A stretch of 50,554 bases of DNA, from NCBI RefSeq assembly GCF_018638295.1, contig NZ_JABTTS010000038.1, positions 1 to 50,554 on the forward strand, read 5' to 3'. The stretch comes from Streptomyces sp. CHD11. GTDB lineage: Bacteria > Actinomycetota > Actinomycetes > Streptomycetales > Streptomycetaceae. Shown here piece after piece: positions 23,447-29,987 of the stretch; the first letter of the stretch is position 1; each line of letters opens with the position of its first letter. The notes below the pieces were generated by a model. That model made no database searches and was not told the DNA's origin. It saw only the letters and a list, made by a program, of their open reading frames with translations. The translations under genes were made by a program, and so were the position numbers.

Positions 23447-24352
23447 TCAGCAGCCGTCCTTCGCGGCGGCGACCGCCTTCAGCCGGTCCAGGACCCGCGC
23501 CGTGGCCGGTATGCGCAGGTGCTCGGGCAGGACGTACGCCGAGATCTTGCGCCGGGAGACGGGCCGGAGCGGACGGCCGGCGACCTTCGGGTGGCGCATG
23601 AAGTTGAGGACCAGCGAGGGGAGCATGGCCACTCCCAGCCCTTCCGCGACCAGGCTCTGCACGGCGAGGTTGTCGTCGGTCATGAAGGCGACGTCGGGGA
23701 CGAAGCCCTCCTCCGCGCACTCGTGCAGCAGGTTCGCCCGGCAGCGGGGGCAGCCGGCGATCCAGCGTTCCCCGGAGAGCTCGGTGAGCCGGACCGCCCG
23801 CCGCCGGGCCAGCGGATGCCCGGCCGGCAGCAGTACGGTCAGCTGGTCCTCCAGGAGCGGGATCTCCACCAGCCCCTCCGGCACCTGTTCGTGCAGCCCG
23901 GGGTAGGTGAACGCCAGCGAGATGTCGCACTCGCCGCGGGTCAGCCGCCGCAGCGACTCGGGCGGCTCGTTCTCCAGCAGGTCGACGCGCAGGGCGGGGT
24001 GGTCGGCCGTCAGCCGGGCCAGGGCCTCGGGGACGAGCGTGGAGTTGGCGCTGGGGAAGGCGCACAGGCGGACCCGTCCGGCCCGCAGCCGCGTGAGCGC
24101 GTTCATCTGCTCCTGTGCGGCGGTCATGGCGCCGAGGATGGCCGAGGTGTGCCGGGCCAGCGCCTCACCGGCCTCGGTGAGCCGCAGCCCGCGGCCCACC
24201 CGGACGAACAGGGCGGAGCCGGTGTCCCGCTCCAGGGCCTTCATCTGCTGGGTGATCGCGGGCTGGGTGTAGCCGAGGGCACGGGCGGCGGCCGAGTAGG
24301 AGCCGGTCCTGACCACCTCGTGGAACGTCTTGATGTGCCGGGAATCGAACAC
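23447..24352 (-). CDS. LysR-family transcriptional regulator
   Basis: The 301-residue regulator has the LysR winged-helix at about 1-60 (MFDSRHIKTFHEVVRTGSYSAAARALGYTQPAITQQMKALERD). The effector-binding domain follows (VRLCAFPSANSTLVPEALARL..., IAGCPRCRANLLHECAEEGF...). It starts at GTG 24352; the nearby ATG at 24360 is out of frame. Unlike many LysR genes it is not divergent from its likely target but stands upstream of the dioxygenase-like gene in the same direction. The cluster of Cys in GCPRCRANLLHEC is unusual and might respond to thiols or metal. Confidence 0.9.
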   Translation of the reverse strand: MFDSRHIKTFHEVVRTGSYSAAARALGYTQPAITQQMKALERDTGSALFVRVGRGLRLTEAGEALARHTSAILGAMTAAQEQMNALTRLRAGRVRLCAFPSANSTLVPEALARLTADHPALRVDLLENEPPESLRRLTRGECDISLAFTYPGLHEQVPEGLVEIPLLEDQLTVLLPAGHPLARRRAVRLTELSGERWIAGCPRCRANLLHECAEEGFVPDVAFMTDDNLAVQSLVAEGLGVAMLPSLVLNFMRHPKVAGRPLRPVSRRKISAYVLPEHLRIPATARVLDRLKAVAAAKDGC

Positions 24353-24359
24353 CGGGGCA

Positions 24360-24563
24360 TCATAAGCGGGATTTGGGGTGCCGCCGGGGCGGTGTCCTCC
24401 CGTCCTCCTGCGGCTTGCGGGCCACCGCCCCGTACAGCGGGATCACGGCGCTGTCGTCGGTGCTCTCCCCGTCGGCGACTTCGGGATGCCAGGCGGTCAG
24501 CTGGTCCAGCCCCGGGCCGACGAGGTCCGACCCTTCGACGAACCGGGCGGATTCCGGGCACCG
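24360..24563 (-). pseudogene. C-terminal remnant of an S-adenosylmethionine-dependent methyltransferase (DUF574 type)
   Basis: A minus-strand frame reads ESARFVEGSDLVGPGLDQL, then TAWHPEVADGESTDD, then SAVIPLYGAVARKPQEDG and a stop. In the large Streptomyces DUF574/Methyltransf_19 family this is the C-terminus (RFFDGLELVEPGLV...W.P......PLYGAVARKP). Only about 55 residues of some 270 remain. Upstream, in the same frame, the sequence turns into Arg-rich noise, and there is no start or SAM-binding domain. It is a decayed gene end between the LysR and TetR genes. Confidence 0.72.
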
Positions 24564-24631
24564 GCGCAGGGACCGTCCTCGGCGCCGGGGACGGCGACAG
24601 GCGACTACCGGCCGATCGCGGCCGGTTCGGA

Positions 24632-25276
24632 TCAGCCGGGAGCGGGAGCGGTGCCGGGAAGGGAGCCGGAGGCGAGGCCGGACAGCAGGACGCGGGTGAA
24701 GCCGTGCACCCACTCCTCGTCGGCCGGTTCCGCGCTCACCAGGGTGCGGTGCACCACCGCGCCGGCCACCATGTCGAAGATCAGGTCGACCGTGCGGGCC
24801 GCCTCCTCGGTGTCCTGCTCGGCCGGCAGTTCACCGCGTTCCTGGGCGCGGGCGCGGCCCGCGAGGACGAGACGTTTCTGCCGTTCGACGATGGAGGCGC
24901 GGATGCGCTCGCGCAGGGCCTCGTCCCGGGTGGCCTCGGCGACCACCGCCATCAGTCCGCTCCTGGCCTCCGGGCGGGCCAGTATGGCGGCGAACTGGAG
25001 CACCACGCCCTCGATGTCGGCGGCCAGCGAGCCGCGGTCGGGCAGGGTCAGCTCGTCGAAGAGCTCCGCGACCGCGTCCACGACCAGTTCGTTCTTGCCC
25101 GGCCAGCGCCGGTAGAGGGTGGTCTTGGCGACCCCCGCGCGGACCGCCACGTCGCCCAGGGTGAGCTTGGACCAGCCGAGTTCCACCAGGGCCTCGCGGG
25201 TCGCGGCCAGGATGGCGGCGTCCGCGGCGGCGTTGCGCGGGCGCCCGGTGCGGCCGGCGGGGGTGGGGCTCTGCAT
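24632..25276 (-). CDS. TetR/AcrR-family transcriptional regulator
   Basis: This 214-residue regulator has the TetR DNA-binding domain at about 12-65 (RNAAADAAILAATREALVELGWSKLTLGDVAVRAGVAKTTLYRRWPGKNELVVDAVAEL) and a helical ligand domain after it. It is divergent from the thioredoxin-TPR gene with 251 bases between them. A perfect inverted repeat at 25377-25393 in that gap is its likely operator. Ligand unknown. Confidence 0.9.
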   Translation of the reverse strand: MQSPTPAGRTGRPRNAAADAAILAATREALVELGWSKLTLGDVAVRAGVAKTTLYRRWPGKNELVVDAVAELFDELTLPDRGSLAADIEGVVLQFAAILARPEARSGLMAVVAEATRDEALRERIRASIVERQKRLVLAGRARAQERGELPAEQDTEEAARTVDLIFDMVAGAVVHRTLVSAEPADEEWVHGFTRVLLSGLASGSLPGTAPAPG

Positions 25277-25376
25277 GGCACGACCCTAACCGGCGTGTAC
25301 CGCGCGGCCGGTCGTGAGAGAGATCACGGGAGAGGGCACGGGGGAAGGGGTGCCGCGCGGACCCTGATCGGTATTA

Positions 25377-25393
25377 CGCTACGACCCGTAGCG
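25377..25393. promoter_or_regulatory. candidate TetR operator
   Basis: CGCTACG (25377-25383) and CGTAGCG (25387-25393) form a perfect inverted repeat with the three-base spacer ACC. On the minus strand TAATAC adjoins it as a possible -10 box for the tetR gene. It stands 101 bases from the tetR start and 135 bases before the thioredoxin-TPR start. Autorepression is the simplest reading. Confidence 0.5.
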
Positions 25394-25527
25394 AAAGGCC
25401 CGCTCGACCGGCGTGCCCGAGCGACGACCACCGGCGCGGGGTGGGGACCCGGCGCCAACACCACACGTACGTCCGGGTTTCCCGGTCGTTTTTCACACAC
25501 ACGCGGTGTACGGGGGAGGATAGACGC

Positions 25528-26505
25528 ATGCAGCCACGGAACATGTCCATGAGCGGGGTCGTCGACCTCGCCGCGGTGAAGGCGGCCCAGGAGGCCAAGG
25601 CGAAGGCGGAGCAGGCGCGCGCCGAGACGGCACGGCAGGGCGGCGGAGGTGCGATCTCCCCGGCCGATCTCGTCATCGACGTCGACGAGGCCGGATTCGA
25701 GCGCGACGTCCTGCAGCGGTCCACCGAGGTCCCGGTCGTCATCGACTTCTGGGCCGAGTGGTGCGAGCCGTGCAAACAGCTGAGCCCTCTGCTGGAGCGG
25801 CTCACCGTCGAGTACAACGGGCGCGTCATGCTCGCCAAGATCGATGTCGACGCCAACCAGATGCTGATGCAGCAGTTCGGGATCCAGGGAATCCCGGCGG
25901 TCTTCGCGGTGGTGGCCGGGCAGGCGCTGCCGCTCTTCCAGGGGGCCGCGGGCGAGGAGCAGATCCGCCAGACCTTCGACCAGCTGGTGCAGGTCGGCGA
26001 GCAGCGCTTCGGTCTGACCGGTCTCACCGTCGACCCCGACGCCGCGCCGGGCGCGGCCCCGGAGGCCGCCCCGGCCGAGACCGCCGGGCCCTACGACGCC
26101 CTGCTGGAGGCCGCCGTCCAGGCGCTGGACAGCGGCGACCTGGCCGGCGCCGTCCAGGCGTACAAGAACGTGCTGGCCGACGACCCGGGCAACCCGGAGG
26201 CCGCGCTCGGTCTCGCCCAGGCCGAACTGCTCCAGCGGGTGCAGGGCCTGGACCCGCAGCAGGTCCGCAAGGACGCCGCGGAGAAGCCGGGGGACGCCGC
26301 CGCGCAGATCGCGGCCGCCGACCTGGACCTGGTCGGCGGACATGTCGAGGACGCCTTCGGCCGGCTCATCGAGACGGTGGCGCGTACGGCGGGCGACGAG
26401 CGTGACGCCGCACGGGTGCGGCTGCTGGAGCTGTTCGAGGTCGTCGGCGCCGAGGATCCGCGGGTGATGGCCGCACGCCGGGCGCTGGCGCGGGCTCTGT
26501 TCTAG
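25528..26505 (+). CDS. YbbN/CnoX-like thioredoxin-domain protein with TPR-like tail
   Basis: This 325-residue protein has an Ala/Lys/Glu-rich N-terminal helix (about 12-38). A thioredoxin domain follows (about 48-160) with the site WAEWCEPCKQ, Cys79 and Cys82, and the cis-Pro loop GIQGIPAVFA. The C-terminal helical repeat region is TPR-like (about 185-320: LDSGDLAGAVQAYKNVLADDPGNPEAALGLAQAEL). This architecture is that of YbbN/CnoX, a redox-linked holdase that works with chaperonins in Escherichia coli. The active site WCEPC differs from the usual WCGPC. GGGGGAGGA lies nine bases before the ATG. A hairpin at 26527-26550 ends it. Confidence 0.9.
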   Translation: MQPRNMSMSGVVDLAAVKAAQEAKAKAEQARAETARQGGGGAISPADLVIDVDEAGFERDVLQRSTEVPVVIDFWAEWCEPCKQLSPLLERLTVEYNGRVMLAKIDVDANQMLMQQFGIQGIPAVFAVVAGQALPLFQGAAGEEQIRQTFDQLVQVGEQRFGLTGLTVDPDAAPGAAPEAAPAETAGPYDALLEAAVQALDSGDLAGAVQAYKNVLADDPGNPEAALGLAQAELLQRVQGLDPQQVRKDAAEKPGDAAAQIAAADLDLVGGHVEDAFGRLIETVARTAGDERDAARVRLLELFEVVGAEDPRVMAARRALARALF

Positions 26506-26526
26506 AGGGGTGAGGCGGGCGGACAG

Positions 26527-26550
26527 CACCGGGCCCTGAGCGGCCCGGTG
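26527..26550 (+). terminator. terminator hairpin after the thioredoxin-TPR gene
   Basis: CACCGGGCC (26527-26535) pairs with GGCCCGGTG (26542-26550) over a six-base loop. It begins 22 bases beyond the stop codon at 26505. Confidence 0.7.
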
Positions 26551-26645
26551 TCCGGGCCGCGCCGGTACGGGTGCCGATAGTGCCCGTTCTGCCGGTCGTT
26601 CGGTCCGTGGTGCCCGAGTTACGGATGGGCTCACGAGGGCTCGAT

Positions 26646-26683
26646 GCGGCCGCGCTTTACCAAAGCTTGGTAATCGCGGCCGC
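26646..26683. repeat. long interrupted inverted repeat with two flanking NotI-type octamers
   Basis: GCGGCCGCG (26646-26654) mirrors CGCGGCCGC (26675-26683), and inside it TTACCAA (26657-26663) mirrors TTGGTAA (26667-26673) around the loop AGC. Two bases on the left and one on the right are unpaired. It can form a 16-bp cruciform or RNA hairpin. It may be a second terminator or a protein-binding site in the 707-base non-coding stretch. Confidence 0.55.
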
Positions 26684-26685
26684 TG

Positions 26686-26698
26686 TTACTCCGAGTAA
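26686..26698. promoter_or_regulatory. TTACTC/GAGTAA palindrome
   Basis: TTACTC and GAGTAA surround a single C. The element adjoins the long inverted repeat at 26646-26683 and resembles the palindrome at 26813-26830. It may be one of a pair of operators for the downstream envelope operon. Confidence 0.35.
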
Positions 26699-26812
26699 GT
26701 TGCGGGCGTTGATCTGTCGGATTCTGTCCACCGAACCATGGTTTTGTACGCCCCTCGCGGTGCACCGAGCGTCGCCGGGCGGAGCCTGCGGGTCGTGACG
26801 CGGTTATCCGGC

Positions 26813-26830
26813 CGTTACTAGCGAGTAACG
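26813..26830. promoter_or_regulatory. 18-base palindrome CGTTACT/AGTAACG
   Basis: CGTTACT (26813-26819) and AGTAACG (26824-26830) form a perfect seven-base inverted repeat around AGCG. It lies 383 bases upstream of the DUF6230 gene and shares the TTACT/AGTAA half sites with 26686-26698. The form is typical of a TetR-family operator, but the regulator cannot be named from the sequence. Confidence 0.45.
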
Positions 26831-26940
26831 AACCCCCTTGTGCGGGCGGCGAGAATGCACCACGATCGGCGACGCTCGGTCCCATACCCGCACCCCCGAC
26901 AGCCGGTCGGGCCGCGGGAACCCAGGGGTCCCCACCGGGC

Positions 26941-27006
26941 AGAGCCGGCGGCAGTGGTGCCGGCTCTTGGACAGGGGGGTCTTCGTCCTTCGGGTGAAGC
27001 CTGTCC
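26941..27006 (+). ncRNA. candidate structured RNA element upstream of the DUF6230 operon
   Basis: Two hairpins follow each other directly. The first pairs AGAGCCGGC (26941-26949) with 26959-26967. The second pairs GGACAGG (26969-26975) with CCTGTCC (27000-27006) and continues with CTTC/GAAG. It is capped by CC-TTCG-GG, a classical stable UUCG tetraloop. Together with the weaker CCCGAC/GTCGGG hairpin near 26898, it looks like a folded 5' leader or small RNA rather than coding sequence. It does not match the c-di-AMP or cobalamin riboswitch features I know. It starts 207 bases after the TTACT palindrome and ends 206 bases before the DUF6230 start. Confidence 0.4.
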
Positions 27007-27212
27007 AGCAGGGTTGTGCGTGATGCGTGTCAGGCGCGACCAGTGGTTGTCGCTCGGGGGTGATCGCCGGTGATTCGGGCGCGTTGTACGTGTCGTCGAG
27101 TTCGGGCGCTCTCCTTCCCGAGGACGTAGCACTTCTCCCATCCCTGCCCGGCTGAGTCACCGTTCATGGCGGCGAGTCAGGACAGGAGATGTACGTCCGA
27201 GAAGGAGGAAAT

Positions 27213-27845
27213 ATGGAGTCCCAGGTGCGTGGCGGGACGAGATGGAAGCGGTTCGCTGTGGTCATGGTGCCCAGCGTCGCCGCCACGGCGTGTATAGGTG
27301 TCGCCCTCGCGCAGGGTGCCCTTGCGGCGTCGTTCAGCGTGTCGGGCCAGTCGTTCAAGGTCACCACGGACGAGCTCGTCGGGACGGGCTTCTCCCAGTA
27401 CGGTGCCCTGGACGAGGGGTACACCCTCACCGGCAAGAAGACGGTTCACCCCGTCGCGGTCTCGGCGTTCAAGTCGGCGACCATCAAGAACATGTGCCAG
27501 TCGGTCGTCACCCCGAACATTCCGGTGCTCGGGAACGTCAGCCTGATGCTGCGTGCCGGACAGGGCGAGCCGGTCGAGGCCAAGAACCTCTACATCGATG
27601 TCGCCGACCTGAACGCCGACGCGACGTTCACGAACATCGACATCGGTGTGGCCGCCAAGGACGCCAGCAAGGGTCCGGGTATGAAGGGCGGCGGCGAGCA
27701 GGCGAACCCGTACGGCTTCGCCCAGCAGGCCGAGAAGGCCGTCCTGAAGGACGTGAAGCAGACGGCGTGGGCGACCACCGCCGGCACCTTCAAGCTCAGC
27801 GGTCTGAAGATGTCGCTCTCCACGGGTGTCAAGGAGTGCTACTAA
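27213..27845 (+). CDS. DUF6230-family exported protein
   Basis: The protein of about 210 residues starts at ATG 27213, directly behind a perfect GAAGGAGGAA site. An earlier ATG at 27189 lacks one. The N-terminus RWKRFAVVMVPSVAATACIGVALAQGALA is a signal peptide or anchor. The mature part (SFSVSGQSFKVTTDELVGTG...) is beta-rich, Lys-rich and ends in KECY, with a second Cys in KNMCQSVV that could form a disulfide. Older databases call this family cholesterol esterase without basis: there is no GxSxG or other hydrolase motif. It is first in a three-gene operon with a DUF6114 membrane protein and a secreted protein. Function unknown. Confidence 0.85.
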   Translation: MESQVRGGTRWKRFAVVMVPSVAATACIGVALAQGALAASFSVSGQSFKVTTDELVGTGFSQYGALDEGYTLTGKKTVHPVAVSAFKSATIKNMCQSVVTPNIPVLGNVSLMLRAGQGEPVEAKNLYIDVADLNADATFTNIDIGVAAKDASKGPGMKGGGEQANPYGFAQQAEKAVLKDVKQTAWATTAGTFKLSGLKMSLSTGVKECY

Positions 27846-27962
27846 GCACTCGCTGACGGGCGGGGGGGCCGGTGGCGCCCCCGCCCGTCCACCTTCCCGC
27901 CGTGCCTTCACGCGCGGCGCACATCACCACCACAGCAAAGCCGTACCAGGGAGCTGTTTTCC

Positions 27963-28565
27963 ATGAGCGCCGAGACTCCTGCCGCTGCCGGCCAGTTCAC
28001 CCGCCGCAGGCTGCAGTTCCGCGCCTGGCGGGGCGAACGGCCGTTCTGGGCCGGGCTGTTCGTCATGCTCGGCGGACTCCCCATCGCCTACTTCCCGTAC
28101 GCGAACCTCCAGATCGGACACCTGACGCTGGCCATGGCGACCACGGCGGGCGCCGGGTCCCTGATCATCGGTGTGCTGCTCGTCGTCCTCGGCGGCAGCA
28201 TCTGGTTCCAGAAGCACATCCGGGTCTTCGCCGGTGTCGCGGCGATCCTGCTGGCGCTGGTGTCCATCCCGGTGTCCAACATCGGCGGCTTCCTGATCGG
28301 CTTCCTCCTCGCCCTGATCGGCGGAGCGATGGCCGTGTCCTGGGCGCCGGGCGCACCTCCCGTCGAGGAGCCGCCGGCCGGCGGCGACGGCCACGGCGGG
28401 ACTCCGGAGAGCGCGGACGCTGACACCACGGTTCTCGAACCCCTCGACGGCACCGCGCCGGCGGGCGACGAGGACCACTCCCACGCGCCCAAGACGCTGG
28501 GAGAGAAAGACCTGTCAGGAACGAGCCCGGCGAACGGGGCGAACGGGAGGCACAGTGCCGGCTGA
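27963..28565 (+). CDS. DUF6114-family membrane protein
   Basis: The 200-residue protein has four hydrophobic helices: PFWAGLFVMLGGLPIAYF, LAMATTAGAGSLIIGVLLVVLGG, VFAGVAAILLALVSIPV and NIGGFLIGFLLALIGGAMAVSW. An acidic, Gly/Pro-rich cytosolic or outer tail follows from about residue 130. The arrangement RAWRGERPFWAGLF at the start is typical of DUF6114. It follows the DUF6230 gene by 117 bases, and its end overlaps the next gene by 11 bases, so all three are probably made together. Function unknown. Confidence 0.84.
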   Translation: MSAETPAAAGQFTRRRLQFRAWRGERPFWAGLFVMLGGLPIAYFPYANLQIGHLTLAMATTAGAGSLIIGVLLVVLGGSIWFQKHIRVFAGVAAILLALVSIPVSNIGGFLIGFLLALIGGAMAVSWAPGAPPVEEPPAGGDGHGGTPESADADTTVLEPLDGTAPAGDEDHSHAPKTLGEKDLSGTSPANGANGRHSAG

Positions 28566-29901
28566 CGAGGTGACCCACGGGACTGATGTGGAGACGTCCC
28601 GTGTGAGAACCGGGCCGCGCCACGCGGCACCCAAGAAGCCGTTGTTCACCAGGTTCCACATGCCTGCCGGGAAGGCGATAGCCATCGCGGCGATGCCGAC
28701 CGCGGTGCTCATGGGGATGGGTTTCACCCCGACTCTCGCCCAGGCCGACGACCAGCCGTCGTCGAAGAACCTGACGGCCGAGGAGTTCAAGGAGTGCCTG
28801 GAGGCCATCGAGGAGGCGGAGAAGGGGAAGGACGCCACCGCGTCACCCACCCCGTCCGCGACGGCCGACGACAGCGCGTCCCCGGACGAGGAGCCCTCGG
28901 CGGAGCCGACCCCCTCGGCACCCGCGCAGCAGGACCCGGGCAAGGACAGCGACAAGGGATCGGATTCTTCGCCGGATTCAGGTTCCGACGACAAGCCCGA
29001 GCCCGAGCCGACGCCCTCCACGTCCGCGGCCGGGCAGGCCGTCGAGCAGCCGGCCGAACCGGCGCCGGCCCCCTCGGAGACCGACCGCAACCTTCTGGAG
29101 GAGATCGGGGACGCCATCAAGGACGTCTTCACTCCGAAGGACAAGAAGGAGGAGGAAGAGGCGGGCCCGAGCGCCACCCCGTCCGCCTCCGCCCCGGCCG
29201 CCGGGGACGCGGCACAGGAGAAGTCGTCCGAACCGGCGAAGGACACCGCGAAGGACACCGCGAAGGACACCGGCGACCAGGCGTCCGACGGTGCCGCCGG
29301 CAAGGCGGAGGACAAGCCCGCCGACCAGCCCGAGGAGAAGGCGGAGGAGAAGGCGGAGGACGACGCGTCCGCGACCCCCGAGGCCACCGCCTCGCCGAGC
29401 CCCTCCGAGACCTCCGGCGCCGACCTCGCGGACTGCCCGGTCGCCACCGACGCCGAGGGCGGCGTCGACAACAAGGTCCCGCTGCCCGACACACCCTGGT
29501 TCCTGAACGCCAGCTCGCTGACGCTCAAGGGCGCCGACTACAAGGGCATCGTCGAGGTGCGGACCGCCGGCGGGACCACCAAGAAGGTCCTGAAGTACGT
29601 CGTCTCCAACGGCACCGACATCGGTGACCTGCACCAGACGGTCAAGGACGAACAGTCCGGCAAGACCTACCACGTGCAGGCCGCGAAGGGCTCGACGTCC
29701 ACCATCCGCGACGGCGACACCGTGATGTACACGGAGAGCATCTCCGGCAAGCTGCTCGGGCTGATCCCGATCACCTTCGACCCGGAGCACCCTCCGCCGC
29801 TGAACATCCCGCTGATCTACTTCACCGACGTGACGGTGCAGCAGGCCGGCCAGTTCGGCGGAACCCTGCACATACCCGGCCTGCACCAGTACGTGACCTG
29901 A
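28555..29901 (+). CDS. secreted protein with long Pro/Ala/Glu/Asp-rich linker, unknown function
   Basis: This 448-residue protein starts at GTG 28555 (GGGAGG seven bases upstream). An unusually long N-region of about 35 residues precedes the signal sequence GKAIAIAAMPTAVLMGMGFTPTLAQA, with likely cleavage before DD. A low-complexity region of some 230 residues rich in Ala, Glu, Asp, Pro, Lys and Ser follows. It resembles a wall-spanning or flexible spacer and includes the repeat at 29236-29271. The last 150 residues (LADCPVATDAEGGVDNKVPLPDTPWFLNASSLTLKGADYKG... to HIPGLHQYVT) are ordinary globular sequence with two Cys candidates at the start. I do not recognise the globular domain. It overlaps the DUF6114 gene and ends before a bidirectional terminator. 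Confidence 0.84.
   Translation: MPADEVTHGTDVETSRVRTGPRHAAPKKPLFTRFHMPAGKAIAIAAMPTAVLMGMGFTPTLAQADDQPSSKNLTAEEFKECLEAIEEAEKGKDATASPTPSATADDSASPDEEPSAEPTPSAPAQQDPGKDSDKGSDSSPDSGSDDKPEPEPTPSTSAAGQAVEQPAEPAPAPSETDRNLLEEIGDAIKDVFTPKDKKEEEEAGPSATPSASAPAAGDAAQEKSSEPAKDTAKDTAKDTGDQASDGAAGKAEDKPADQPEEKAEEKAEDDASATPEATASPSPSETSGADLADCPVATDAEGGVDNKVPLPDTPWFLNASSLTLKGADYKGIVEVRTAGGTTKKVLKYVVSNGTDIGDLHQTVKDEQSGKTYHVQAAKGSTSTIRDGDTVMYTESISGKLLGLIPITFDPEHPPPLNIPLIYFTDVTVQQAGQFGGTLHIPGLHQYVT
29236..29271 (+). repeat. 12-base tandem repeat, three copies, in-frame
   Basis: GCGAAGGACACC occurs three times in a row (29236, 29248, 29260), encoding AKDT repeated three times in the linker of the secreted protein. 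Because the unit is a multiple of three, copy number can change without frameshift. Confidence 0.85.
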
Positions 29902-29938
29902 GCGTCCCGCGGACCCTTCCGGGCGCTGCGGAACCGCG

Positions 29939-29975
29939 CCGAGGGCGCCCCTCTGTCCGCAGGGGGCGCCCTCGG
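29939..29975. terminator. bidirectional terminator between the envelope operon and pyk
   Basis: CCGAGGGCGCCCC (29939-29951) pairs with 29963-29975 in a 13-bp stem with an 11-base loop. It lies 37 bases after the secreted-protein stop and 12 bases past the convergent pyk stop. Confidence 0.82.
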
Positions 29976-29987
29976 TCATGTGCGCCG

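Noticed and set aside
26646..26683. Cloning linker or vector contamination because of two NotI sites and a HindIII site
   Set aside because: Flanking sequence is ordinary Streptomyces-like intergenic DNA, and the sites are explained by the inverted repeat itself.
26830..27010. Possible c-di-AMP (ydaO) or cobalamin riboswitch
   Set aside because: The conserved blocks of these riboswitches that I know were not found on either strand; only generic hairpins are visible.
26804..27160. Minus-strand frame of 118 codons (and plus-strand frames of 60-80 codons) in the non-coding stretch before the DUF6230 gene
   Set aside because: Codon use is not Streptomyces-like, no ribosome binding site is present, and the frames cross the palindromes and hairpins described.
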